Assembly (NCBI RefSeq): GCF_023016285.1
Contig: NZ_CP095413.1
Coordinates: forward strand, 5,036,501-5,100,500
Direction: 5' to 3'
Source of the DNA: Muricauda sp. SCSIO 64092
GTDB taxonomy: Bacteria; Bacteroidota; Bacteroidia; Flavobacteriales; Flavobacteriaceae
DNA length: 64,000 nt
Part shown: positions 17,051 through 25,018 of the stretch, piece by piece
How positions within the stretch are numbered: the first letter of the stretch is position 1
Layout of the letters: each line of letters starts with the position of its first letter
Translations under genes and position numbers: made by a program
The notes under the pieces: model-generated
The model's input: the letters and a program-made list of their open reading frames with translations, nothing else
The model's database searches: none
Told to the model about the DNA's origin: nothing

Positions 17051-18249
17051 TAAAAAATAAGGAAATTAATATCGTTGTAGGACAGGCCAAACCAATCCCC
17101 AACCGATTTATTGGTCAAAATCCCGTGGTACATATACAGCCCGTTGCGAAGCCCCTTATCAAAACGTAGGGAGTTCTCCAGACCACCGTCCTCCCCAATT
17201 TTTAGGAGATAGGGGGTAAAGATATTGCTTATGGATATGGTGGAGGTCCTGGGATATCTGGAGGGAATGTTGGGAACCCCATAATGGATGACCCCATATT
17301 TTTCCACGGTAGGTTGGTCGTGATCGGTCACTTCCGTAGTTTCAAAACAACCGCCCATATCAATACTTACATCAATAATGACCGCCCCTTTCTTCATATG
17401 CTCCACCATGCTGGTGGAGACCACAATGGGGGAACGGTCCTTTCCGCGTACGGCACCGATGGCCACATCACAACGCTTTAAAGCCTTCAATAGGTTTTTG
17501 GGCTGAATGGTGGAGGTGTACACCGTTTGCTTTAAATTGGTTTGGATATTTCGCAGCTTGGTAATGGAATTATCAAAAATTTTGATGTTTGCCCCAAGGC
17601 CCAGGGCCGATCTTGCGGCAAATTCACCAACGGTTCCGGCACCAATGATGACCACTTCAACGGGTGGGACCCCACTGATGTTGCCAAACATCAATCCATT
17701 TCCGTGGTTGGTCACTGCCATCAATTCGGATGCGATAAGTATTGAGGAAATCCCCGCAATTTCACTTAGGGACCGTACCGCGGGAAACTTCCCGTCCTCA
17801 TCCCTAATGTACTCAAAGGCAATGGCCGTAATCCGTTTTTTGGCGAGTTGCTCAAAATACTTTTTGGTTTGGGTCTTGATCTGCAAGGCAGAAATAATGG
17901 TCGCCTGTGGATTTAGTAAATCAATTTCAGAAAGGGTAGGGGGTTCCACCTTAAGGATCAGAGGGCATGAGAATACCTTTTTGGTGTCGTTGGTGATTTC
18001 CGCACCTGCATCGGTATAGTCCACATCGGAGTAGTTGGCCCCTTCGCCGGCACCGGACTCCATGAGTACGCGATGTCCATGGGCGGTAATGGCATTGACC
18101 GCATCCGGGGTGAGGCAGATACGTTTTTCCTGGTATTGATTTTCCTTGGGAAGGCCTATAAAAAGTTCTCCTTTTTGTTTTAAGATTTCCAAGGTTTCTT
18201 CCTGGGGAAGCAACTGTTGCTTGCTAAACGGAGAAGAAGGCTGGTTCAT
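17050..18249 (-). CDS. ald: alanine dehydrogenase
   Basis: NAD-dependent oxidative deamination of alanine to pyruvate. 399 residues, slightly longer than the usual 370 because of an N-terminal extension (about 35 residues, QQLLPQEETLEILKQK). The AlaDH/PNT N-terminal domain begins at IGLPKENQYQEKRICLTPDA; the Rossmann motif is VVIIGAGTVGEFAARSALGL near residue 205. The extended, somewhat divergent form is common in Bacteroidota. It leads a two-gene unit with the membrane protein downstream. Confidence 0.92.
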   Translation of the reverse strand: MNQPSSPFSKQQLLPQEETLEILKQKGELFIGLPKENQYQEKRICLTPDAVNAITAHGHRVLMESGAGEGANYSDVDYTDAGAEITNDTKKVFSCPLILKVEPPTLSEIDLLNPQATIISALQIKTQTKKYFEQLAKKRITAIAFEYIRDEDGKFPAVRSLSEIAGISSILIASELMAVTNHGNGLMFGNISGVPPVEVVIIGAGTVGEFAARSALGLGANIKIFDNSITKLRNIQTNLKQTVYTSTIQPKNLLKALKRCDVAIGAVRGKDRSPIVVSTSMVEHMKKGAVIIDVSIDMGGCFETTEVTDHDQPTVEKYGVIHYGVPNIPSRYPRTSTISISNIFTPYLLKIGEDGGLENSLRFDKGLRNGLYMYHGILTNKSVGDWFGLSYNDINFLIF

Positions 18250-18278
18250 ATAAGGTAAACAGGATGTTTACGCCAAAG

Positions 18279-18839
18279 TTACATTTTTTTTGAAAGGGTA
18301 ATCTTGCGTTGTTCCAGCTTTTCACGTTCTTTACGCAGTTCCTCTTTTTCCTTGAGGATTTTTAATTCGGCATCCATGGCTTCCAAATCGATCCCATGTA
18401 CATGTTTGTCATACAACTTCATACGAATAAAATAGACAAAGGGAATAACGATTACACATATGGGTAAAAGCCACAATAAGTTTTCGCTATCCACGATATA
18501 ATCCTTATCAAAGATATCCTCAAAGATTTGGAAGGCATACATGATAATGGGTAATAACAAGATATGGTACCACCAGTGCTTACAGGTCATAAACCAAATA
18601 AAAATAAGGTACAGGGGTACTACTTTTTGGAAAAGGAACCAAAAATATACTTGATAATCGGGCCAACCATTTTTGCCCAACTCCTTTCCGAAAATTACGA
18701 TAGAGGCATCGGGATCATCCGGAAACAGTTCATATACCTTTAATAGAAAAGGTGCTAAAATGATGAAAAACACCAAAGTAGATTCAATGATAATCCGCTT
18801 TTTTGCCTTTTGCCCTTTTTCAGTTTTTACTCGTCGCAT
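18279..18839 (-). CDS. hypothetical membrane protein, 186 aa
   Basis: About four hydrophobic helices (IIESTLVFFIILAPFLLKVY, VVPLYLIFIWFMTC, WYHILLLPIIMYAFQIF, LLPICVIVIPFVYFI) and a charged coiled-coil C-terminus (LKEKEELRKEREKLEQRK). No family recognised. It follows the terminator of the small peptide gene upstream. Confidence 0.75.
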   Translation of the reverse strand: MRRVKTEKGQKAKKRIIIESTLVFFIILAPFLLKVYELFPDDPDASIVIFGKELGKNGWPDYQVYFWFLFQKVVPLYLIFIWFMTCKHWWYHILLLPIIMYAFQIFEDIFDKDYIVDSENLLWLLPICVIVIPFVYFIRMKLYDKHVHGIDLEAMDAELKILKEKEELRKEREKLEQRKITLSKKM

Positions 18840-18877
18840 CTCTTGGCAAGCTAGTTTGGTATAGGCTATAACGAAAA

Positions 18878-18902
18878 AAAGGGCAATGTAGTATTGCCCT
18901 TT
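18878..18902 (-). terminator. rho-independent terminator of the 44-aa peptide gene
   Basis: AAAGGGCAAT pairs perfectly with ATTGCCCTTT around a five-base loop; read on the minus strand, it ends in a run of seven T. Confidence 0.85.
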
Positions 18903-18923
18903 CTAACCTTAAAGAATTTTGAC

Positions 18924-19058
18924 CTATTCTACCCTGACTACTTTTCTTTTGTCAATACCAACCTCTTGATTGTCATCTACAGTTGCGTAAGGTGCAGCAA
19001 TAGCTGCCATCAAGGTCAAACAAGCCAAAATACCAAAAATTACTTTCTTAGTGTTCAT
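18924..19058 (-). CDS. small secreted peptide precursor, 44 aa
   Basis: ATG at 19058 to TAG at 18924. MNTKKVIFGILACLTLMAA is a signal peptide; the mature part is about 24 residues (YATVDDNQEVGIDKRKVVRV). It has its own promoter and a strong terminator, so it is a complete transcription unit. Similar short exported peptides ending in a charged KRKV motif are found in Flavobacteriia, with no known role. Confidence 0.65.
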   Translation of the reverse strand: MNTKKVIFGILACLTLMAAIAAPYATVDDNQEVGIDKRKVVRVE

Positions 19059-19098
19059 CGTACTAAAATTTTTGGTTAATAAATGAATTCATTCAACG

Positions 19099-19107
19099 GC
19101 AAATGTA
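19099..19107 (-). promoter_or_regulatory. -7 element of the 44-aa peptide gene
   Basis: TACATTTGC on the minus strand matches TAnnTTTG and lies about 40 bases before the start codon. Confidence 0.6.
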
Positions 19108-19239
19108 GGAAAAGTTTTGATTAAAAATGCATTTCATCGAGATTATTTGCATTTCAACCGAAGTTTTATCCCGTTTGTCGGTAGAAGGAACTTTGATTTG
19201 AATATAGGAAGTATTGTTTAAGAAGGCCTTAGTAGTCCT

Positions 19240-19650
19240 TTAATATTCGATACGACGGGTTGTTTCATCGATAAAATACAGCAAAACCTTGTGGTACCCT
19301 TCTGGCAAAAGCGGTTCAATTTTCTCGGGCCATTCGATAAAGAGATGGGCGTTACTGGAAAAATACTCTTCCAATCCTATATCCATAGCCTCTTCCAGCG
19401 AATTGATACGGTAAAAATCGAAGTGATAGGCCAAAAGATTTCCGTTTTTGTCATGATATTCGTTTACCAATCCAAAACTGGGGCTATGGCCCAGATCAAT
19501 ACCCCCAAGTTCGTTGACCAAGGTTTTAATCAAGGTGGTTTTCCCTACCCCCATGGCCCCGTAAAACGCCAATACCGGACTTTTTTGGTGCAGCAGTAAC
19601 GACCGTGCCACTTCGGCAATGGTCTTTTGGTCATAGATTATTTCCTTCAA
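19240..19650 (-). CDS. tsaE: tRNA threonylcarbamoyladenosine biosynthesis ATPase TsaE
   Basis: 136 residues. Walker A GAMGVGKTTLIK near residue 33, then the conserved LGHSPSFGLVNEYH and HFDFYRI, and FIEWPEKIEPLLP near the end, all TsaE signatures. Partner of TsaB/TsaD in the t6A37 modification of tRNAs reading ANN codons. Confidence 0.95.
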   Translation of the reverse strand: MKEIIYDQKTIAEVARSLLLHQKSPVLAFYGAMGVGKTTLIKTLVNELGGIDLGHSPSFGLVNEYHDKNGNLLAYHFDFYRINSLEEAMDIGLEEYFSSNAHLFIEWPEKIEPLLPEGYHKVLLYFIDETTRRIEY

Positions 19651-19799
19651 TTGTACTTATTTAGATGATGTGCGTTGGAAAACTAAAATCCAATCAAATC
19701 TACAAACAAGGGATTGTAATTACGCTCTTAAAGCTTAAGAAGGAATTGGAAGATTGGTTAAAGCAGAGGTAAAAGGTCCCTTAGAGGGCTGGAACAGAA

Positions 19800-20183
19800 C
19801 TAATTGTCCTTTGACCGTGTTCTTTTGGTGATTTCGTGTGCAATATCCTCCAGCATTTCCTTGAGTTCCCTTTCTTGGCGTTCCTTGATCTTGGCTTCCA
19901 CAATCTCTTCTATTTCCTTAATCTGGGATTTGGAAAGTTTTCCCGTATGTAAAACCGCTTTATCCGGATTGAGCATTTCCCCTTCGCCAGTAATCAACCA
20001 TATTAAATTCAACTGTGGGTAGGTGCGTACAATATTTTCAATAACATCACTGCCCACAGAAGCATGGTTCTTCTTCATCCGTAGGGTATAACCATTACTG
20101 GCCCCAATGGACATATCAAACTTCCGGGCACTCAGCCCTGCGTATTGGATAAACTGTATGATACGGTCAATAGTTTTTACCAT
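19800..20183 (-). CDS. XRE-like helix-turn-helix protein, 127 aa
   Basis: The N-terminal domain shows GLSARKFDMSIGASNGYTLR and YPQLNLIWLITGEGEML, the same signature as the protein at 12206-12568. The C-terminal 45 residues are a charged coiled coil (IEEIVEAKIKERQERELKEM). It is divergent from the double-glycine peptide island and may regulate it; that is inference from position. Confidence 0.85.
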   Translation of the reverse strand: MVKTIDRIIQFIQYAGLSARKFDMSIGASNGYTLRMKKNHASVGSDVIENIVRTYPQLNLIWLITGEGEMLNPDKAVLHTGKLSKSQIKEIEEIVEAKIKERQERELKEMLEDIAHEITKRTRSKDN

Positions 20184-20286
20184 TTTTTTGAGGATAAGTA
20201 TAGCGAATATACTCTTTTTTATTGATTAGGTCAATAAACAATAGAGGTTGTTGAGAAATAATGCTCAAATAAAATATAAATAATTA

Positions 20287-20314
20287 TTGATGTGTAGAAA
20301 ATATTTTATATTTG
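20287..20314 (+). promoter_or_regulatory. promoter of the first peptide cluster
   Basis: TTG at 20287-20289 and TATATTTG at 20307-20314, spaced as in the Bacteroidota TTTG-N17/20-TAnnTTTG consensus. About 70 bases upstream of the first peptide start. Confidence 0.6.
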
Positions 20315-20386
20315 TGTTGTTATGACATAATCAGGGCGGAAACTGAAAAGCCTAAAAAGAGTAAGTATAAATTAAATTTAAAATTA

Positions 20387-20560
20387 ATGAAATCATTAAG
20401 TTTAGAAACAATGGAAAATCTCTCTGCTTCTGGTAGTAGAGGATGTCTAATAGCTGGTGCTATTGCTGGCGGGCTTTTTGTAGCAGGTTTTTTGTTTGCA
20501 CCGGCTTTTGTAGGGTCGGCTACCTTAGTCGGTGGAGCTTCCTTGTCCGGATGTTTGTAA
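20387..20560 (+). CDS. bacteriocin-like leader-type peptide, 57 aa
   Basis: The leader MKSLSLETMENLSASGSRG follows the pattern MKxLxLExMExL of Bacteroidota peptides cut by C39-type exporters, though the usual GG is replaced by SG/RG. The core is small-residue rich and hydrophobic (CLIAGAIAGGLFVAGFLFAP) and ends in ASLSGCL, with two cysteines that could form a disulphide. Start chosen at ATG 20387; an upstream GTG-initiated extension lacks the leader pattern. No exporter gene is in the window. Confidence 0.7.
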   Translation: MKSLSLETMENLSASGSRGCLIAGAIAGGLFVAGFLFAPAFVGSATLVGGASLSGCL

Positions 20561-20577
20561 TTAAAAAATCCATATCA

Positions 20578-20757
20578 ATGAAAAATTTACTGTATTCCAA
20601 AATAATTTCTACTGTGTTGTTAGCAATAATAGTTTTTAATTGGGCAACTGGATACATACTTGGTCAAAATTTAAATACGATTTTATTCATGGGATTCAGT
20701 ATGTTTTTTATATATGAATTATTCTATTTCTATAAACTTTTAAAAAAAGATAAATGA
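20578..20757 (+). CDS. small two-helix membrane protein, 59 aa (possible immunity protein)
   Basis: Two hydrophobic helices (IISTVLLAIIVFNWATGYIL and ILFMGFSMFFIYELFYFY) with basic ends. It follows the bacteriocin-like peptide by 17 bases, the usual place of an immunity gene. Its stop overlaps the next start (ATGA). The immunity role is inferred from position only. Confidence 0.65.
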   Translation: MKNLLYSKIISTVLLAIIVFNWATGYILGQNLNTILFMGFSMFFIYELFYFYKLLKKDK

Positions 20758-20876
20758 AACTTTTGAATGAAGAACAAATGGAAACCCATGCTGGCGGCAA
20801 TTGCTTTGCTAGGGGTTTTCCTTGGATTCGGTTTGTTTGGATTAATCATGGAGCTCGGTTACTACAATGGATCTGA
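20754..20876 (+). CDS. double-glycine-leader frame, 40 aa, overlapping another frame
   Basis: Starts at the ATGA overlap with the upstream gene. MKLLNEEQMETHAGG is a textbook double-glycine leader (cleavage after GG at residue 15), but the following 25 residues (NCFARGFPWIRFVWINHGAR...) are not bacteriocin-like. A second frame from ATG 20767 encodes the hydrophobic core. Either the leader belongs to a frameshifted precursor or the frame is a relic. Confidence 0.4.
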   Translation: MKLLNEEQMETHAGGNCFARGFPWIRFVWINHGARLLQWI

Positions 20877-20919
20877 CGGTAGAAGCCTTTTGCTTGATTG
20901 TTGGAACAATAAACTGTAA
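20767..20919 (+). CDS. small membrane protein, 50 aa, overlapping the leader frame
   Basis: Starts MKNKWKPMLAAIALLG: basic N-terminus, one glycine-rich helix (LGVFLGFGLFGLIMELG) and a polar tail ending LLLDCWNNKL. The layout (charged start, helix, E-L-G, tail with S-L) resembles the membrane protein at 21942-22082. It is immediately followed by a terminator, so this frame, which uses the whole space, is the likelier product. Confidence 0.5.
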   Translation: MKNKWKPMLAAIALLGVFLGFGLFGLIMELGYYNGSDGRSLLLDCWNNKL

Positions 20920-20927
20920 TAAGGGAG

Positions 20928-20954
20928 GGATGGTCCAATTTTGACCATCCTTTT
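20928..20954 (+). terminator. rho-independent terminator of the first peptide cluster
   Basis: GGATGGTC and GACCATCC pair around a seven-base loop and are followed by TTTT. Confidence 0.8.
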
Positions 20955-21159
20955 CTAGAAAATTCATTCAATAACTTCAAATATGACTAGATGAACTTTA
21001 AGGGTGCGATTTTTTTCTATGCCTTTGTATTTCATTATTAATTTCCTCAGAGTTTTCCAAATTCATTTTGGATTATAATAATATGATATATAGTGACTTA
21101 AGTAAAATTCTACCTTTAGCAAAAGCAAGCGATACTTTTGATAAAATAAGAAGATGGCA

Positions 21160-21250
21160 ACTCCTTTGTTAAGAATAATAATTTAAAAAAGACCTACTTC
21201 ACCTCCAAAACCACAAAGGGATAATCATTCCCTCTAGGCTTACTCCATGG
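21160..21250. repeat. degenerate direct duplicate of the porX 3' end
   Basis: About 90 bases match 22165-22257 (CTCCTTTGTTAAGAATAATA, then CACCTCCAAAACCACAAA) with roughly 85 per cent identity. One G is missing, so the porX C-terminal codons (SLEEMIIP region) are out of frame here. The 300 bases before it (20955-21246) contain nothing else I can identify. Confidence 0.75.
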
Positions 21251-21444
21251 TGTTTCGGATGATCGAAACGATGAAGGAATTGAACGCCCCCGTGTATTAT
21301 GATGTAGTCCAACAGAGTTATGCGTATTCGGAACCTACGGAGTTTAAATGCGGCTTTTTTATGGAAAGTTTGAATGAGAGCGCACAACGTAACCTTACAG
21401 GTGGGTTTGGTTTTGATACTATTAAAAGATTGATGAAATTTTAA
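21247..21444 (+). pseudogene. unidentified ORF fragment, 65 aa
   Basis: Begins right at the end of the duplicated porX tail. The product (MVFRMIETMKELNAPVYYDV ... GFGFDTIKRLMKF) looks protein-like, but its start is formed at the junction. Probably the 3' remnant of a larger gene. Family unknown. A hairpin (TGACTCTC / GAGAGTGTCA, 21459-21483) follows and could be its terminator. Confidence 0.35.
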
Positions 21445-21573
21445 CAGTTTTGGCCCCATGACTCTCAAAAAATGAGAGTGTCATTGTCCATCTTTACCAA
21501 ACATCAAAACAGCGCGCAACAGAATTTCTGGTTTTGGTGTAAAATGAATATTTAATCCAAAAAATATCAGACA

Positions 21574-21735
21574 ATGAATAATTTGAAATCATTAAATGTC
21601 ACAGAATTGACTGAAGAAGACTTGAATCACACCAATGGAGGCGGGTTAATTGGCTTTGCAGTAGGGGCATTTTTTTTAGGTAGAAGAATAGAGTATATGA
21701 AAGATGGGGGAGGTTTTTTTGACTTTTATTTATAA
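21574..21735 (+). CDS. double-glycine-leader peptide, 53 aa
   Basis: Leader MNNLKSLNVTELTEEDLN followed by HTNGG gives cleavage at residue 23. The core (GLIGFAVGAFFLGRRIEYMK) is a short glycine/alanine helix plus a DGGGFF tail. This is the pattern of class II bacteriocin-like peptides of Bacteroidota, exported by C39 peptidase ABC transporters. First gene of the second cluster. Confidence 0.75.
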   Translation: MNNLKSLNVTELTEEDLNHTNGGGLIGFAVGAFFLGRRIEYMKDGGGFFDFYL

Positions 21736-21757
21736 TAATTTTAAAATTTTTATCTTT

Positions 21758-21916
21758 ATGAAACCACATGAAAATAGTATTGAAGAGATTTCTAGAAACG
21801 ATTTAAAGAGTATTGATGGCGGTCATTGGGCTATTGCAGCAGCGATTTCAGTGACTAGTTTCTTTTATCAATTAGGAAAAGATTCATACGAATTACACCC
21901 TGAGAGTTTAATCTAG
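21758..21916 (+). CDS. double-glycine-leader peptide, 52 aa
   Basis: Leader MKPHENSIEEISRNDLKSI then DGG gives cleavage at residue 22; the core is a helix (HWAIAAAISVTSFFYQ) ending LGKDSYELHPESLI. An upstream in-frame GTG/ATG (21704) would overlap the previous gene and hide the leader, so ATG 21758 is chosen. The tail is shared with the next gene. Confidence 0.75.
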   Translation: MKPHENSIEEISRNDLKSIDGGHWAIAAAISVTSFFYQLGKDSYELHPESLI

Positions 21917-21941
21917 TGTTAACGAAATAATTCAAAAGGTT

Positions 21942-22082
21942 ATGAAAACTGAAAGCAAAGAAAATAGATTAATTGGAATTTTTTTCTGTGCACTTTTTAT
22001 AGTAGTGTTTTTAATTAGTCTGTTCTATGAAATTGGGAAAGACTCTTTTCTTATTCATCCCGAAAGTCTGATCAGCTTCTAA
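21942..22082 (+). CDS. small membrane protein sharing the tail of the preceding peptide, 46 aa
   Basis: No leader: MKTESKENRLIG is a charged cytoplasmic start, then one helix (IFFCALFIVVFLISLFYE) and the tail IGKDSFLIHPESLISF. The tail aligns with that of the upstream peptide (FYxxGKDSxxxHPESLI). It may be a membrane-anchored partner or immunity protein that evolved from the peptide. Confidence 0.65.
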   Translation: MKTESKENRLIGIFFCALFIVVFLISLFYEIGKDSFLIHPESLISF

Positions 22083-22108
22083 ATTTGAGTGCCTTTTAGA
22101 TTATATAG

Positions 22109-22140
22109 AATCCAGTTCTCATTACATGGAGAACTGGATT
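22109..22140 (+). terminator. hairpin terminator of the second peptide cluster
   Basis: AATCCAGTTCTC and GAGAACTGGATT form a perfect 12-bp stem with an eight-base loop. The T-run after it is short. Confidence 0.65.
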
Positions 22141-22198
22141 TAATATGTTACAATACGTTTATCTACTCCTTTGTTAAGAATAATAATTAAAAAAAGAC

Positions 22199-23749
22199 TC
22201 ATTTCACCTCCAAAACCACAAAGGGGATGATCATTTCCTCCAGACTGATACCCCCATGTTGGTAGGTATTGCGGTAATAGCTTACATAGTGGTTGTAATT
22301 GTTGGGGTAGGCAAAGAACAGATCGTTTTTGGCAAAAATATAGGAGCTGCTTACATTAATGTTGGGTAAATGTACCTTGGCGGGTTCTTTGGCAGCCAGT
22401 ACCTCTTTTTCATTATAGCTTAGGCTCCGCCCTGTTTTATAACGCAGGTTAAGGCTGGTATCCCTGTCGCCAATGACCTTGGACGGCTGTTTTACGTTTA
22501 TGGTGCCGTGATCGGTGGTAATGATCAGTTTCATCCCCAGGGCCTGGGCTTTTTGGATAATTTCCAGTAAAGGGGAGTTTTTAAACCAACTGAGGGTCAA
22601 GGATCGATAGGCCTTATCATTACTGGCCAGTTCCCGAATCACCTCCATTTCGGTTTTGGAATGGGACAGCATATCCACAAAATTGTATACAATGGCGGTC
22701 AGGTCATTGTCCTTTTGGGAATTAAAGTTCTGCGCCAACTGTTTTCCCTGCTTCAGGCTGCTTATTTTATGGTATTCCCACTTTAGGTCCAGCCCCAACC
22801 GCTTGAGTTGTGCCCCCAGGAACTCTGCTTCATAAAGGTTTTTTCCACCCTCATCGGTATCGTTTTTCCACCATTCGCGATGCCGTTTTTCCATCTCCAA
22901 AGGGGTCAGTCCCGAAAAGATGGCGTTACGGGCATATTGGGTTGCCGTGGGTAGGATGCTAAAATAGGCGCGTTCGGTTTTCTTTCGATAAAAATTGGAA
23001 ACCGTGTCCTCAAACGCGAGCCATTGGTCGTACCTAAGGTTGTCAATGACCACAAAAAGGGTTTTGGAACCCTTTAGCTCGGGAACCACCCACTTTTTAA
23101 ATAACATATGGGAAAGTACGGGTCCATCATCCTCCTCAAACCAGGAACGGTACCTTTTGTCCACAAATTTGCTGAACTGCGAATTGGCCTCCACTTTTTG
23201 GGATTCCAATATTTCGAACATGCTCTGATCCTCGATTTCCTCCAATTGCAGTTCCCAAAAAATTAATTTTTGGTACAGTTCTGCCCATTCTTCATAACAA
23301 TTGACCATGGAAAGGTCCATGGCAATTTTCCGGAATTCTTGTTGGTAATTGGCCGTGGTCCGTTCGGATACCAGTCGGGAATGGTCCAAATTCTTTTTTA
23401 GGGAAAGCAGGATTTGGTTGGGATTGACGGGTTTGATCAAATAATCCGCAATTTTACTGCCAATGGCCTCCTCCATAATGTATTCCTCCTCACTCTTGGT
23501 GATCATGACCACGGGCAGGGATGCTTCCCGTTGTTTGATTTCGCCCAGGGTGTCCAGACCGGAAAGCCCGGGCATGTTCTCATCCAAAAAGACAATATCA
23601 AAACGTTGGCGATCTACTTCGTCCAAAGCTTCCTGTCCACTTTGAACGGTGGTCAGTTCATAGCCTTTGTTTTCCAAAAAAAGGATGTGTGGCTTTAAAA
23701 GGTCAACTTCATCATCGACCCATAGAATGGATATCTTTTTCATGCTCAT
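22199..23749 (-). CDS. porX: PorX-type response regulator with PglZ domain
   Basis: 516 residues. The receiver domain (residues 5-125) has the acidic pair VDDE and the phosphoacceptor in FLDENMPG (about Asp56), with KP in YLIKPVNP. A helical linker is followed by a PglZ phosphodiesterase domain with metal-site motifs (VVIDNLRYDQW, IITTDHGTINV). PorX with PorY controls type IX secretion gene expression; the PglZ domain cleaves nucleotide signals. The start may be ATG 23749 or 23743. Downstream lies the peptide island. Confidence 0.94.
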   Translation of the reverse strand: MSMKKISILWVDDEVDLLKPHILFLENKGYELTTVQSGQEALDEVDRQRFDIVFLDENMPGLSGLDTLGEIKQREASLPVVMITKSEEEYIMEEAIGSKIADYLIKPVNPNQILLSLKKNLDHSRLVSERTTANYQQEFRKIAMDLSMVNCYEEWAELYQKLIFWELQLEEIEDQSMFEILESQKVEANSQFSKFVDKRYRSWFEEDDGPVLSHMLFKKWVVPELKGSKTLFVVIDNLRYDQWLAFEDTVSNFYRKKTERAYFSILPTATQYARNAIFSGLTPLEMEKRHREWWKNDTDEGGKNLYEAEFLGAQLKRLGLDLKWEYHKISSLKQGKQLAQNFNSQKDNDLTAIVYNFVDMLSHSKTEMEVIRELASNDKAYRSLTLSWFKNSPLLEIIQKAQALGMKLIITTDHGTINVKQPSKVIGDRDTSLNLRYKTGRSLSYNEKEVLAAKEPAKVHLPNINVSSSYIFAKNDLFFAYPNNYNHYVSYYRNTYQHGGISLEEMIIPFVVLEVK

Positions 23750-23757
23750 TATAGTGC

Positions 23758-23766
23758 TATCTTTGC
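23758..23766 (+). promoter_or_regulatory. -7 element of the HD-domain gene
   Basis: TATCTTTGC fits TAnnTTTG; the start codon is only 19 bases downstream, so the 5' UTR is very short. Confidence 0.55.
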
Positions 23767-23784
23767 GTCCTCAAAATAAGCCTA

Positions 23785-25008
23785 TTGTCACAGACCAACA
23801 AGCTTAAAATATTTAACGATCCCATATATGGATTTATTGGGACACCCAGTGAATTGATTTTTAAATTAATTGGGCACCCCTATTTTCAGCGCCTTCGGAG
23901 GATTTCCCAAATGGGGCTTTCCTACTTGGTCTATCCCGGGGCGCACCATACGCGTTTTCACCATGCCCTGGGCTGTATGCATTTAATGCAGAAGGCCGTA
24001 CAGATTTTGCGGTACAAACATGTGGAGATTACCCCAGAGGAGGAAAATGGACTGTTCTGTGCCATTTTACTGCACGATATTGGACATGGCCCTTTTTCCC
24101 ATGCCCTGGAACATTCCCTGATTCCCAATAGCAGTCACGAGCAGATTTCCCTCTTGTTTATGGAAGAGTTGAACGGGGAATTTGGAGGTGAACTGGAAGT
24201 GGCCCTGCAAATTTTTAAGGGGGAGCATCCCAAAAAATACCTGAACCAATTGGTGTCCAGCCAACTGGATATGGATCGGTTGGATTACCTGAAACGGGAC
24301 AGCTTTTATACCGGGGTAACTGAAGGGAACATCAGTTCCGACCGCTTGATCACGATGCTGAATGTGGCCAACAACGAATTGGTTGTGGAAGAAAAGGGAC
24401 TCTATTCCGTGGAGAAATTCTTAATGGCACGTAGGTTCATGTATTGGCAGGTATACCTGCATAAAACGAGTCTGGTTGCGGAGGCTTTGCTGATAAAATT
24501 GATAAAAAGGGCCAAGTACGTATTGAAGGAAGGCAAACCCCTGAAGGGTTCAGGGGCGTTTATAGGATTTTTGCAGCATGAAGTAACCGATTTTGATAGG
24601 GGAAATCTAGCGCGCTTTTCCGAATTGGACGATGTGGATGTGATTTCCGCCCTAAAAGAATGGCAGTACCACGATGATTTTATCCTTTCGGATCTGTCAA
24701 AACGCCTTTTACGCCGGAACCTTTTGAAAATAAAGATTAAGGACAAGCCCTACAATAAGGCGAAACTGGAACAACGAAGGGCCTGGACCAAAATGAACTA
24801 TGGTATTGGGGATGCTGAATTGGAGTATTATGTTTTTGAAGGGGAAATCAGCAATCAGGCCTATAATGCCAAAGATCAGAACATCCATATTTTGACCAAA
24901 AGTGGGAAGTTGATCGATGTAGCGAGGGCTTCGGATCATTTCAACCTTGGGTCGCTTTCGAACAAAGTGGTGAAATACTATGTTTGTTACCCCAAGGCAA
25001 GCGTTTGA
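23785..25008 (+). CDS. HD-domain phosphohydrolase, dNTPase-like
   Basis: 407 residues. HD motifs: HTRFHHALGCMHL near residue 55 and LLHDIGHGPFSHALEH near residue 95, then the downstream Asp in QLDMDRLDYLKRDSFYTGV. Relatives of the SAMHD1/YdhJ group hydrolyse dNTPs. The start is TTG at 23785, with the promoter immediately upstream; no in-frame ATG lies before the conserved DPIYGFI start. Confidence 0.9.
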   Translation: MSQTNKLKIFNDPIYGFIGTPSELIFKLIGHPYFQRLRRISQMGLSYLVYPGAHHTRFHHALGCMHLMQKAVQILRYKHVEITPEEENGLFCAILLHDIGHGPFSHALEHSLIPNSSHEQISLLFMEELNGEFGGELEVALQIFKGEHPKKYLNQLVSSQLDMDRLDYLKRDSFYTGVTEGNISSDRLITMLNVANNELVVEEKGLYSVEKFLMARRFMYWQVYLHKTSLVAEALLIKLIKRAKYVLKEGKPLKGSGAFIGFLQHEVTDFDRGNLARFSELDDVDVISALKEWQYHDDFILSDLSKRLLRRNLLKIKIKDKPYNKAKLEQRRAWTKMNYGIGDAELEYYVFEGEISNQAYNAKDQNIHILTKSGKLIDVARASDHFNLGSLSNKVVKYYVCYPKASV

Positions 25009-25018
25009 CAAATTTTCT

